From positions 45,452 through 109,451 of the forward strand of contig NZ_NQKQ01000017.1 of assembly GCF_002269505.1 (NCBI RefSeq): 64,000 nucleotides of DNA, read 5' to 3'. Shown one piece after another: positions 9,193 through 17,689 of this stretch (its first letter is position 1; each line of letters begins with the position of its first letter). The translations under genes and the position numbers were made by a program. Origin of the DNA: Pseudomonas fragi. GTDB taxonomy: Bacteria; Pseudomonadota; Gammaproteobacteria; Pseudomonadales; Pseudomonadaceae. Below the pieces are notes generated by a model, which was not told the DNA's origin, did not search any database, and was given only the letters and a program-made list of their open reading frames with translations.

Positions 9193-9741
9193 ATGAGCAA
9201 GGTCTACAGCGTTGCAGTGTTGGTTGGCAGTTTGAGGAAGGACTCCCTCAATCGAAAAGTGGCCCTGGCTCTGGCAGAACTGGCTCCGCCAAGCCTGAAA
9301 CTGTTTATTGTCGAAATCGGTGAGCTGGCGCTTTATAACGAAGATATTGATGGTGCGTCTCCGCCTGCGGCCTACACGGTTTTTCGCGATCAGATCCGCC
9401 CGGCCGATGCCATCCTGTTTGTGACCCCCGAGTACAACCGCTCGGTGCCAGGGGTGTTGAAAAACGCCATTGATGTCGGTTCGCGACCTTATGGCCAGAG
9501 TGTGTTCAGTGGCAAACCCGGTGCGGTGATCAGCGTTTCGCCAGGGGCCATTGGTGGCTTTGGAGCCAATCATCATTTGCGCCAGTCGCTGGTGTTCCTC
9601 AATGTGCCGTGCATGCAGCAGCCCGAGGCTTATCTGGGCGGGGCGGGGGATGCATTTGATGCGTCCGGCAAGCTGTCAGAAAAAGTCCGACCGTTTTTGC
9701 AGAAATTTATCGACGAGTTTGCCGGGTGGGTAGAGCGGTAG
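9193..9741 (+). CDS. NAD(P)H-dependent FMN reductase (ChrR/YieF type)
   Basis: A 182-residue flavodoxin-like reductase. The FMN phosphate loop VGSLRKDSLNRK near residue 10 and the motif TPEYNRSVPGVLKNAID near residue 78 define the NADPH-dependent FMN reductase family, which reduces quinones and, in ChrR, chromate. The specific physiological substrate cannot be read from sequence. It stands alone, with a perfect hairpin just after its end. Confidence 0.92.
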   Translation: MSKVYSVAVLVGSLRKDSLNRKVALALAELAPPSLKLFIVEIGELALYNEDIDGASPPAAYTVFRDQIRPADAILFVTPEYNRSVPGVLKNAIDVGSRPYGQSVFSGKPGAVISVSPGAIGGFGANHHLRQSLVFLNVPCMQQPEAYLGGAGDAFDASGKLSEKVRPFLQKFIDEFAGWVER

Positions 9742-9763
9742 GATTCCCGCAAGCCGCAAGCCG

Positions 9764-9792
9764 CAAGCCGCAAGCGAGAAGCTTGCGGCTTG
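9764..9792. terminator. Perfect 12-bp hairpin after the FMN reductase gene
   Basis: CAAGCCGCAAGC (9764-9775) and GCTTGCGGCTTG (9781-9792) form a perfect stem with a 5-base loop. The left arm lies in a short run of GCAAGCC direct repeats (9750-9775). It separates convergent genes and may terminate both, although the T tail is poor. Confidence 0.6.
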
Positions 9793-9798
9793 AAGTTA

Positions 9799-10626
9799 TC
9801 AGCTGCTTTGCGGCATCTCGCCCTTGGCCAGGCGCTGGTTGATGTCGGCAATCACCTCAGGCAGGTCGCTGATGGTGTCAATCAGGTAGTGCGGGCGCGA
9901 GCCGGCAAACAGGGCGTGAATGCGGCTGCGCTCACTGGCCAGGATTGCCGGGTCCAGAGCCTTGTATTGCTCCCAGGTCAGGCCCAGTGCGTTGCCCGAA
10001 CACACCAGCGCCACGGTCCACATGCCGGCGCGGCGACCTTCAAGAATGCCAGGCACGGTATCGTCGATCTTCACGCAGGCGCCTACATCGTCAATACCCA
10101 GTGCAATCACGTTGGCCAGTGCCTGAGCTGGCCATGGGCGACCGTTTGGCACTTCATCGGTGGCCACCACGTGGTCGGCAACATAGCCATTGGTAGCGGC
10201 CAGCTCAACCACTTTGGCCATCACTTGCGCCGGGTAACCCGAGCATGAACCGATTTTGATGCCTTGCTCGCGCAGTTGGGCGATGGTGTCCAGTGCGCCG
10301 GGGATCAGGGCAGAGTGCTCGGCGATCTTTTCGATCTGCAGCGGCATGAAACGCTGATAAATCGCGGTCACGTCATCGTCAGTCGGGGCGCGACCGAACA
10401 CCTTTTTATAGCGCTCGGTGATCTGCGGCTGGTCACACAGGGTACGGATATGGTCCCACTTGCCCATGCCCATCGGCCCGCGAGCCTCTTCGATAGAGAC
10501 CTGCACGTCAAATTCTGCAAAGGCTTCGACAAAAATCTGGGTCGGGGCGAATGAGCCGAAATCGACCACGGTGCCGGCCCAGTCGAGAATGGCGGCTTGC
10601 AGCTTGCTTGGGTTGGTGTAGTTCAT
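9799..10626 (-). CDS. phnX: Phosphonoacetaldehyde hydrolase (phosphonatase)
   Basis: PhnX splits phosphonoacetaldehyde into acetaldehyde and phosphate, the C-P bond cleavage step of 2-aminoethylphosphonate catabolism. The 275-residue HAD-superfamily protein has the nucleophile motif [12 protein letters not shown] and the Schiff-base lysine in [10 protein letters not shown], specific to phosphonatases, plus CSGYPAQVM and the metal-binding [10 protein letters not shown]. It follows phnW by 72 bases in the same direction, the usual pair. Acetaldehyde and phosphate enter central metabolism. Confidence 0.97.
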   Translation of the reverse strand: MNYTNPSKLQAAILDWAGTVVDFGSFAPTQIFVEAFAEFDVQVSIEEARGPMGMGKWDHIRTLCDQPQITERYKKVFGRAPTDDDVTAIYQRFMPLQIEKIAEHSALIPGALDTIAQLREQGIKIGSCSGYPAQVMAKVVELAATNGYVADHVVATDEVPNGRPWPAQALANVIALGIDDVGACVKIDDTVPGILEGRRAGMWTVALVCSGNALGLTWEQYKALDPAILASERSRIHALFAGSRPHYLIDTISDLPEVIADINQRLAKGEMPQSS

Positions 10627-10698
10627 GTCAGTGAATCCTGTAAGAGCGGGCGGTGCCGCGCGAAATAATTTGGGTTGTTAGAGCCAGCATTCACACCA

Positions 10699-11808
10699 TC
10701 AGATATCGAAGACTTCCATTTCTTCCAGCACCTGGCCTACGGCATTCACGGCAGCCTGCATCTCGGCCTGGTTGACGTGACCGATGCAGCCGACACGGAA
10801 AGTTTCGACCTGGGTCAATTTGCCCGGGTACAGGATGAAACCCTTGGCCTTGACCCGTTCGTAGAACTCCTTGAATTGGTAGCGGGGGTCTTTTGGTGCG
10901 TGAAAGGTGACGATAATCGGTGCCTGGATGGCTTCTGGTAAAAAGCTGCGGATGCCAATTCTGGCCATGCCATCAAGCAGCGCCTGGCAGTTGTTGACGT
11001 AGCGCTGGTGGCGGGCAGGCAAACCGCCTTCTTCGCTGTATTGCAGCAGGGCTTCGTGCAGGGCAGCCACCACGTGGGTGGGCGGGGTGAAGCGCCATTG
11101 CCCGGTTTTGGCCATATAAACGTGCTGATCGTGCAAGTCCATCGCCAGCGAGTGGCTGTTGCCCGCGGCGTTGGCCAACGCTTCCTTGCGGGCGAACACA
11201 AAGCCCATGCCCGGGACACCCTCAAGGCATTTGCCGGAGGCGGCGATCAATGCATCAAAAGGCACTTGCTGTGCATCGATGGGCAGAGCGCCGAAAGAAC
11301 TCATGGCGTCGATGATCAGACGTTTGCCGTGGCTGGCAATAACAGTGGAAATTTCTGGCAGCGGGTTAAGAATCCCTGTGCTGGTTTCGCAATGGATCAA
11401 CGCCACATGGGTGATGCTCGGGTCGGCGCGCAGCAGGCGGTCGACGTCGGCAGCAGTAGTTGGTTCGTCTTCTGCGGTTTCAAAGGTGCAGAAGCGGCGC
11501 CCCAGCACCTCGCAGATTCGGGCCAGGCGCTTGCCGTAGGCGCCGTTGATCAGCACCAGCACATTGCCGTCTCGTGGCACCAGTGTGCCAATGGCGGCTT
11601 CGACGGCGAAGGTACCGCTGCCTTGCAAAGGCACGCAGTGGTGGCTGTCAGTGCCGTTGATAATGGTCAGCAGTTGCTCGCAGAGGCTGGCAGTCAGCTG
11701 GTTGAAGCTGTCATCCCATGAGCCCCAGTCGACCATCATCGCCTGGCGGGTACGCGCCGACGTTGTCAGTGGGCCAGGGGTCAGCAGGATCGGCGCGGCA
11801 GTACTCAT
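10699..11808 (-). CDS. phnW: 2-aminoethylphosphonate-pyruvate transaminase
   Basis: PhnW is a PLP enzyme that converts 2-aminoethylphosphonate and pyruvate into phosphonoacetaldehyde and alanine. The protein has LTPGPLTTS at the N-terminus, the [13 protein letters not shown] cofactor loop, [10 protein letters not shown] and the PLP lysine in [11 protein letters not shown] chose ATG 11806-11808 (369 residues), which has AGGA 8 bases upstream, over a TTG six bases earlier. It forms an operon with phnX and is divergent from a LysR regulator 113 bases away. Confidence 0.97.
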   Translation of the reverse strand: MSTAAPILLTPGPLTTSARTRQAMMVDWGSWDDSFNQLTASLCEQLLTIINGTDSHHCVPLQGSGTFAVEAAIGTLVPRDGNVLVLINGAYGKRLARICEVLGRRFCTFETAEDEPTTAADVDRLLRADPSITHVALIHCETSTGILNPLPEISTVIASHGKRLIIDAMSSFGALPIDAQQVPFDALIAASGKCLEGVPGMGFVFARKEALANAAGNSHSLAMDLHDQHVYMAKTGQWRFTPPTHVVAALHEALLQYSEEGGLPARHQRYVNNCQALLDGMARIGIRSFLPEAIQAPIIVTFHAPKDPRYQFKEFYERVKAKGFILYPGKLTQVETFRVGCIGHVNQAEMQAAVNAVGQVLEEMEVFDI

Positions 11809-11921
11809 TCTCAATTCCTCACAAGCATTGGATGGCTACTTGGTACAGGGCATAAATTGCAGTTTGTGTTGCTATCAATCAAATTGTTTGTTGTTATGCC
11901 TGCCATCAGTGAGGCTTATAA

Positions 11922-12779
11922 ATGAACTTATTTCAGCTCCGCGCATTTGACGCTGTAGCCCGCGAAGGCAGCTTCACCCGGGCGGCGGCGCGGCTGTTTA
12001 TCAGCCAGCCAGCGGTGACCGGGCATATCAAGGCGCTTGAAGAGCACTACCAGATCACCTTGTTGCGGCGAACTGCGCGGCGCGTGGAGTTGACCGAAGA
12101 AGGCATCAAGCTGGCGGCCATCACCCGGGCCATGTTTGGTTTGGTGGATGAAGCGCAGGTAATGCTGGAGGCCAACCGGCAACTGCTCACCGGGCGGCTT
12201 GAGGTGGCAGCCGATGGCCCGCACCTGGTGATGCCGATGCTGGCGAGTCTGCGCGCGCGGTACCCGGGGATTACCGTGAATTTGCGCCTGGGCAATGCCC
12301 AGGAAACCCTGGCGGCGTTGCTGTCGGAGCATGCCGATGTGGCGGTGCTGACCGAAGTTGAACCACGCAAGGGGCTGACCTTGCGTGCGCTGAACGAGTC
12401 GCGGATTTGTGCCCTGGTGCCCGCCAACCACCCGTGGCTGGCGTTGCCGGATGGCATTGCAATTACGCAACTGGATCAAGTGATCATGGTGCTGCGTGAA
12501 CCGACCTCGATTACCCGGCGAACCTTCGACAGCGCCTGTGAGCAGGCCGCCGTCAACCCGCGGGTTTTGCTGGAACTCGACAGTCGGGAGGCGGTGACCG
12601 AAGCGGTGGCTGCGCAGTTGGGCGTGGGCATTGTGTCATCGGTGGAAGTCAGCCATGACCCCCGTGTGCGAGCGGTGCCGATCAATGGTGCAGGGTTGGT
12701 CAACCTGCATATGCTGGGCTGTATGGAGCGGCGTGCAGAGTTGCGGTTGATCAAGGCGTTTATGCAGTTGGCGGTGTAA
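11922..12779 (+). CDS. LysR-family regulator, probable activator of phnWX
   Basis: The 285-residue protein has a standard LysR helix-turn-helix (SFTRAAARLFISQPAVTGHIKALE) and a CbbR/CysB-like effector domain. Its divergent position to phnW, with only 113 bases between the starts, suggests it controls phnWX. It is clearly related to the regulator at 12877-13755: both share SFTRAA-RLF-SQPA, RYPGITV, a GN--E-LA-L motif, LVLRE/VLRE with S-TR-T, and the GIGVGVVS/GVGIVSS region. The effector may be a phosphonate, which is inference. Confidence 0.88.
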   Translation: MNLFQLRAFDAVAREGSFTRAAARLFISQPAVTGHIKALEEHYQITLLRRTARRVELTEEGIKLAAITRAMFGLVDEAQVMLEANRQLLTGRLEVAADGPHLVMPMLASLRARYPGITVNLRLGNAQETLAALLSEHADVAVLTEVEPRKGLTLRALNESRICALVPANHPWLALPDGIAITQLDQVIMVLREPTSITRRTFDSACEQAAVNPRVLLELDSREAVTEAVAAQLGVGIVSSVEVSHDPRVRAVPINGAGLVNLHMLGCMERRAELRLIKAFMQLAV

Positions 12780-12800
12780 TAGCCCTGAATATCCTGAATG

Positions 12801-12883
12801 TGTAGTCGCTGCCGAGGAACGAAGGCTGCGAGTTGTTGATCTGCAGAAGCTCGCAGCCTTCGTTCCTCGGCAGCGACTACAGG
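12801..12883. repeat. REP element, family A
   Basis: Arms TAGTCGCTGCCGAGGAACGA and its complement near 12851-12882 form a long near-perfect palindrome with GCTGCGAG/CTCGCAGC inner stems. It lies between two convergent LysR genes and may also end their transcripts. Confidence 0.9.
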
Positions 12884-13755
12884 TTTTGCAGGTCTGTGCG
12901 CACAATCTCCAGAAAGGTTGCCACCACCCGCCGTGAACTCTGCTCTTGCAGGCATACCAGGGTTTCAGTCAGGCGCCTTGTGCAATCGGTGATGGGCAGC
13001 GCGCAGACCCGGGAGTCGGAACCGAACTCGGCTGCCGACACCACGCCCACGCCGATCCCGACCACCACCGCTTCACGCGCGGCTTCGCGGCCTTCCACCT
13101 GGATCGCGGCGCGGATGCGCAGGCCTGCCTGGCTCATTTCTTCTTCAAGGGTTTGCCGGGTCACGGAGCCCACTTCGCGCAGAACCAAAGGCGTGTCATC
13201 CAGATCGGCCAGGCAGATGGCATTACGACTGGCCCAAGGGTGGGTTTTGGCCACGAATGCCACCATCGGATCGCTGCGCAAGGGCACACTCAGCAGTCGC
13301 TCGTCACTCACGTCACACCCCAGCAAGGCCAGATCGGCCTGATAGTTGAACAGCCGCGCCAGGCATTCGTCGGTATTGCCGGTTTCGATTTTTACCGTGA
13401 TACCGGGGTAGCGCTCGCAAAAGCGTGCGATCTGCGGCAGCACATGAACCGGTGCATCCACCGCCAGGATCAGGCTGCCGGTTTGCAGGGCCTGGGAGTC
13501 CTGCAGTAGCTCCTGAGCTTCGGCCTGCACCCCGAACAGGCGCTGGGTGATGCTCAGCAGGCGTTCGCCCAGGTCGGTCAGGCGTACCGAGCGTTTGTTG
13601 CGATGGAACAGCAGCACCCCGAAGCGCTCCTCAAGCTTTCTGACCTGATCGGAGATGGCCGGCTGGCTTAAAAACAAGCGTTCGGCCGCGCGGGTGAAAC
13701 TGCCATGAACGGCAACGGCGTGAAAGGCCTTCAACTGAGCATGAGAAACCGACAT
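12877..13755 (-). CDS. LysR-family regulator, probable controller of the MFS/FAD-oxidase pair
   Basis: This 292-residue LysR protein has the helix-turn-helix SFTRAAERLFLSQPAISDQVRKLEE and an effector domain similar to that of the regulator at 11922. It is transcribed away from the MFS carrier gene, with 289 bases between the two start codons, the usual arrangement of a LysR protein and its target. An AT-rich segment (about 13785-13815, with GATAAATCGATTTTA) in that gap is a possible binding region. Its 3' end overlaps the REP element at 12801. Confidence 0.87.
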   Translation of the reverse strand: MSVSHAQLKAFHAVAVHGSFTRAAERLFLSQPAISDQVRKLEERFGVLLFHRNKRSVRLTDLGERLLSITQRLFGVQAEAQELLQDSQALQTGSLILAVDAPVHVLPQIARFCERYPGITVKIETGNTDECLARLFNYQADLALLGCDVSDERLLSVPLRSDPMVAFVAKTHPWASRNAICLADLDDTPLVLREVGSVTRQTLEEEMSQAGLRIRAAIQVEGREAAREAVVVGIGVGVVSAAEFGSDSRVCALPITDCTRRLTETLVCLQEQSSRRVVATFLEIVRTDLQNL

Positions 13756-14044
13756 TGGATTGCCTCTTACAAGCTGAGCTTATGATTGAAATACGATAAA
13801 TCGATTTTACCTATTAGTCAGTAATTGCTTTGATCGACCTCAGCCCGCCGTTATGTCCTCGATAGCGGCGGGTCGTGATGCATCTGTGAACGACTCTGAA
13901 GTCCAACAAAAAACGGGCGTTCGCGATGTGTCTGATAAATACGGTCCTTGTCTGAAGGGCGGTATTGAAGTGCTCAACACAATAAAAAACAGGCGTTCTT
14001 TTCTGATTCTGCCGGCACATTCCACCTCTGAGGTCAGACCCGAC

Positions 14045-15370
14045 ATGAACAACTCCATTGCCACCATCAAGCGTTGGCGCGTGCAGATTTTTGCCATCAC
14101 CTGGTTGGCCTACGCGGCCTTTTACTTCACTCGCAAAGCCTTTTCCGTGGCCAAACTGGGGATCGGTGAAGACCCCAACTTTCACCTCGACAAGATGGCG
14201 ATGGCCAACCTTGACGGCATCTACCTGGCAGCCTACGCCGTAGGGCAATTTACCTGGGGCATCCTCGCCGATCGCTTTGGTCCGCGAGTGGTGGTGCTGG
14301 GCGGTTTGATCATTTCGGCGCTGGCCGCGCTGGTCATGGGTACCTACGCCACCTTGCCGATCTTTGCGACCTGCATGCTGATCCAGGGCCTGGCGCAATC
14401 CACCGGCTGGTCGGGGTTGTGCAAAAACATCGGCAGTTTTTTCCCCGCGCAGCAACGTGGCCGGGTGTTGGGGCTGTGGAGTTCGTGTTACGCCTTTGGC
14501 GGGCTGGTGGCTTCACCCTTTGCCGGGTGGTGGGCGTATACGCTGATTGGCAGTTGGCATGCGGCATTTATTTCCAGTGCAGCAGTAGTGGCGCTGGTCG
14601 CAGTGCTGTTCTTTATCTTCCAGCGCAATACACCGCAAGACGTCGGCCTGCCAGCGGTTGAGCCCGAGCCGCCAATGAGCGCTGATGAAATCGCTGCCGA
14701 AAAACGCATCAGCGTTTGGGCACCCTTGCGCGAGATCATGCGCAATCGCACGGTGCTGACCCTGGGCCTGGCGTACTTCATGCTCAAGCCGGCGCGTTAC
14801 GCGATTTTGTTGTGGGGCCCGGTGATCGTGTTTGAGCAAATGCCGCAGGTGGGCAAGGTCGGCGCGGCGATTATTCCTACAGCATTTGAGCTGGCGGGCT
14901 TGCTGGGGCCGATCATGATTGGTCTGGCGTCTGACAAGCTTTTCGGCGCCCGGCGTATGCCAGCCTGCATTTTGAGTCTGCTGGCGCTGACCATTTCCCT
15001 CGCGTTCTTTATGGGGGCATTGCATTCAGGCAGCGTGGCACTGGTGGTGGCCTTGTTGTTTGTCATGGGCCTGACCCTGTACGGGCCGGACTCGATGATC
15101 AGCGGCGCGGCCGCGATTGATTTCGGCACTGCCAAAGCCGGTGCCACTGCCGCGGGGTTTGTGAATGGCTGCGGTTCGGTCGGGGCGATTCTTGGCGGCC
15201 TGCTGCCCGGTTACTTCGACACGGTCACGGTGTTTATCGTGTTCGCCTGCTGCGCGCTGTTTTCCTCGCTGGTGCTCATCCCGCACTGGAACAGCCGGCC
15301 TGAGGGGCTCAAAGCCGCATGCCCGTTTGTGCCCAATCATCCATTGCTGATCAAGCCTTTACGCACCTGA
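14045..15370 (+). CDS. MFS carrier of the organophosphate:phosphate antiporter (OPA) type
   Basis: The 441-residue protein has about 12 hydrophobic segments. Its first segment reads WLAYAAFYFTRKAFSVAKLGI, the OPA-family signature around the substrate-binding arginine (compare GlpT and UhpT). Later YGPDSMISGAAAIDFGTAKAGATAAGFVNGCGS is also typical of that family. Given phnWX next door, a phosphonate or phosphorylated amine is a reasonable substrate; this is inference from context. I chose ATG 14045 because the open frame upstream has no family similarity; GAGG lies about 11 bases before. The oxidase gene follows 15 bases later, so the two form an operon. Confidence 0.9.
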   Translation: MNNSIATIKRWRVQIFAITWLAYAAFYFTRKAFSVAKLGIGEDPNFHLDKMAMANLDGIYLAAYAVGQFTWGILADRFGPRVVVLGGLIISALAALVMGTYATLPIFATCMLIQGLAQSTGWSGLCKNIGSFFPAQQRGRVLGLWSSCYAFGGLVASPFAGWWAYTLIGSWHAAFISSAAVVALVAVLFFIFQRNTPQDVGLPAVEPEPPMSADEIAAEKRISVWAPLREIMRNRTVLTLGLAYFMLKPARYAILLWGPVIVFEQMPQVGKVGAAIIPTAFELAGLLGPIMIGLASDKLFGARRMPACILSLLALTISLAFFMGALHSGSVALVVALLFVMGLTLYGPDSMISGAAAIDFGTAKAGATAAGFVNGCGSVGAILGGLLPGYFDTVTVFIVFACCALFSSLVLIPHWNSRPEGLKAACPFVPNHPLLIKPLRT

Positions 15371-15385
15371 GCAGGAGAATGACCC

Positions 15386-16777
15386 ATGCGACCTTTTTGG
15401 CTGGAACAGGCACTGGCCCTGGAAAATGAAGCGCCCTGCGAGGCGCTGGCGGGTGACACGCGTGCTCAGGTGTGCATTGTGGGGGGTGGTTATACCGGGT
15501 TATGGACGGCAATCATGCTCAAGGAGCAAAGCCCTGAACTGGATGTGGTGCTGATTGAAGCCGACATTTGTGGCGCAGGTGCCAGCGGGCGCAATGGCGG
15601 CTGCGCGCTGTCATGGTCGGCCAAGTACTTCACCCTTGAACGGCTGTTCGGGGTGGAGGAGGCCGTGCGGCTGGTCAAGGCCTCGGAGCAGAGCATTTAC
15701 GCAATCGGCGCATTTTGTGAGCAGTATGCTGTGGACGCTGACTACCGCCTTGATGGCACGTTGTACACCGCGACCAATCGGGCTCAGGTCGGTTCGACGG
15801 ACGGCGTGATTGCTGCACTGGAGCGCCACGCCATCAACTCGTTCAGCAAGTTGGCGGTCGATGAGGTGCAGCGCCGGGCCGGTTCGGCCCAGCATCTGGA
15901 GGGCTGGTTTTCGCCGGCTGCGGCCAGCGTGCAGCCTGGCAAACTGGTGCGAGGCCTGCGTCGGGTAGCCTTGCAGCTGGGGGTTAAAATCCACGAGAAC
16001 ACGCCAATGACCGGGCTGGAAGAGGGGGCGCCGGCGCTGATTCGCACGCCTGCCGGAAGCATTCGTGCTGATCGTGTAGTGCTGGCCATGAATGCTTGGA
16101 TGGCGCGGGCATTCCCGCAGTTCGAGCGCAGTGTGGCGATTGTTTCCAGCGACATGCTGATCACGGAACCGCGCCCGGACCTGCTGCAGGAAATCGGCCT
16201 GACCAGTGGCGTCACGGTGCTCGATTCGAGAATTTTCGTGCACTACTACCACAACACCCCGGACGGCCGAATCATGTTGGGCAAGGGCGGCAACACCTTT
16301 GCCTACGGTGGCCGTATGTTGCCGGTGTTCGATCAGCCGTCACCTTATGCCGGGTTGCTGGGCAAAAGCCTGGAGCAGTTTTTCCCGGCTTTTGCCGGGG
16401 TTGGCGTCGAGGCGACCTGGAACGGTCCTTCAGATCGCTCTGTCACCGGTTTGCCGTTTTTTGGTCAGATGAGCGGCCACGGCAATGTGTTTTATGGCTT
16501 TGGTTATTCGGGCAGCGGGGTGGGGCCTTGCCATATGGGCGGGCAGATTCTCGCCTCGCTGGTGCTGGGGCTGGCCAATGACTGGAGCCGCTCGCCGCTG
16601 GTCAACGGGCCGTTGGGGTATTTCCCGCCCGAACCCATTCGTTACCTGGGTTCGCTGATGGTGCGCAATGCCATTCGGCGCAAGGAATGGGCCGAGGATC
16701 ATGGTCGCCGGCCCCGGCATCTGGACGTGCGCCTGGCCAGATTTGCCGCGGCGGCGGGCAAGGCTGACAAGGGTTAA
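15386..16777 (+). CDS. FAD-dependent amine oxidoreductase (DAO family)
   Basis: The 463-residue protein has the dinucleotide motif VCIVGGGYTGLWTAIML near residue 31, then GAGASGRNGGCALSW, a signature of the gamma-glutamylputrescine oxidase-like DAO branch, and a C-terminal GYSGSGVGPCHMGGQILASLV. It probably oxidises a primary or secondary amine to an aldehyde, producing H2O2. In other bacteria related FAD enzymes (called PbfC/PbfD) sit in phosphonate clusters and act on N-methylated or plain aminoethylphosphonate. Here it is cotranscribed with an OPA carrier and lies next to phnWX, which supports such a role without proving it. Confidence 0.88.
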   Translation: MRPFWLEQALALENEAPCEALAGDTRAQVCIVGGGYTGLWTAIMLKEQSPELDVVLIEADICGAGASGRNGGCALSWSAKYFTLERLFGVEEAVRLVKASEQSIYAIGAFCEQYAVDADYRLDGTLYTATNRAQVGSTDGVIAALERHAINSFSKLAVDEVQRRAGSAQHLEGWFSPAAASVQPGKLVRGLRRVALQLGVKIHENTPMTGLEEGAPALIRTPAGSIRADRVVLAMNAWMARAFPQFERSVAIVSSDMLITEPRPDLLQEIGLTSGVTVLDSRIFVHYYHNTPDGRIMLGKGGNTFAYGGRMLPVFDQPSPYAGLLGKSLEQFFPAFAGVGVEATWNGPSDRSVTGLPFFGQMSGHGNVFYGFGYSGSGVGPCHMGGQILASLVLGLANDWSRSPLVNGPLGYFPPEPIRYLGSLMVRNAIRRKEWAEDHGRRPRHLDVRLARFAAAAGKADKG

Positions 16778-16884
16778 GCAGCTATCAATTGGATTTTTTG
16801 GTCGATTGCCGACTTCTTGCCGGTTAAACTTGCGCCCATTCGACGGCCGACAGGTCGCGACACACCAGATTGAGAGAGTGAGTA

Positions 16885-17589
16885 ATGGGCGCACAGTGGA
16901 AGGTTAAACATAAAGCGGACGCCGCCAACAGCCGCGGCAAGATTTTTGGCAAGCTGGCCAAGGAATTGACGGTTGCTGCGCGCAACGGCGCTGACCCGGA
17001 CATGAACTCGCACTTGCGTCTGGTCTATGAACAGGCGAAAAAAGCCTCGATGCCGGCTGACACCATCAAGCGCGCGATCAACAAAGGTGCAGGTATCGGT
17101 ACCGAGGCCGTGCAATACCACCGCGTGACCTACGAAGGTTTCGCCCCGCATCAGGTGCCGCTGATCATTGAGTGCCTGACCGACAACATCAACCGTACCG
17201 TGGCTGAAATCCGCGTTGCCTTCCGCAAGGGCCAACTGGGCGCTTCGGGTTCGGTGGCCTGGGACTTCAACCACGTCGGCATGATCGAAGCAAAGCCGGA
17301 TACCCCGGACGCCGACCCTGAAATGGCTGCGATTGAAGCCGGCGCCCAGGATTTCGAAGAAGGCGAAGAAGAAGGCACGACCTTGTTCATCACCGAGCCG
17401 ACTGACCTCGACGCTGTACAGAAAGCATTGCCTGGGCAAGGTTTTACCGTGGTATCGGCCAAGCTGGGCTACCAGCCGAAGAACCCGGTAAGCGGCTTGA
17501 CTGACGAGCAAATGGCCGAAGTCCAGGAGTTCCTGGCCAAGCTGGAAGAGCAGGACGACGTGCAGGACATGTTTGTGGCGTTGGCATAA
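16885..17589 (+). CDS. YebC/PmpR-family protein
   Basis: The 234-residue protein belongs to the YebC family, whose members are reported as transcription regulators (PmpR in Pseudomonas) and translation factors for proline stretches. It begins [28 protein letters not shown] and carries the family blocks [32 protein letters not shown] and [12 protein letters not shown]. Pseudomonads often have two YebC genes; this one is not beside ruvC, where the housekeeping copy usually lies, so it may be the second paralogue. Confidence 0.92.
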   Translation: MGAQWKVKHKADAANSRGKIFGKLAKELTVAARNGADPDMNSHLRLVYEQAKKASMPADTIKRAINKGAGIGTEAVQYHRVTYEGFAPHQVPLIIECLTDNINRTVAEIRVAFRKGQLGASGSVAWDFNHVGMIEAKPDTPDADPEMAAIEAGAQDFEEGEEEGTTLFITEPTDLDAVQKALPGQGFTVVSAKLGYQPKNPVSGLTDEQMAEVQEFLAKLEEQDDVQDMFVALA

Positions 17590-17603
17590 GCCACCGCTGA
17601 CCC

Positions 17604-17686
17604 TGTAGTCGCTGCCGAGGCACGAAGGCTGCGAGCCCTTAATTATCAAAGAGCTCGCAGCCTTCGTACCTCGGCAGCGACTACGG
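17604..17686. repeat. REP element, family A
   Basis: Arms TGTAGTCGCTGCCGAGG and CCTCGGCAGCGACTACGG with inner GCTGCGAG/CTCGCAGC stems form a near-perfect palindrome between convergent genes. It is almost the same as the element at 12801. Confidence 0.9.
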
Positions 17687-17689
17687 GTT

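Noticed and set aside
13853..14044. 64-codon upstream extension of the OPA carrier
   Set aside because: The extension has no similarity to the carrier family and occupies the regulatory gap next to the divergent LysR gene; the conserved N-terminus starts at 14045.
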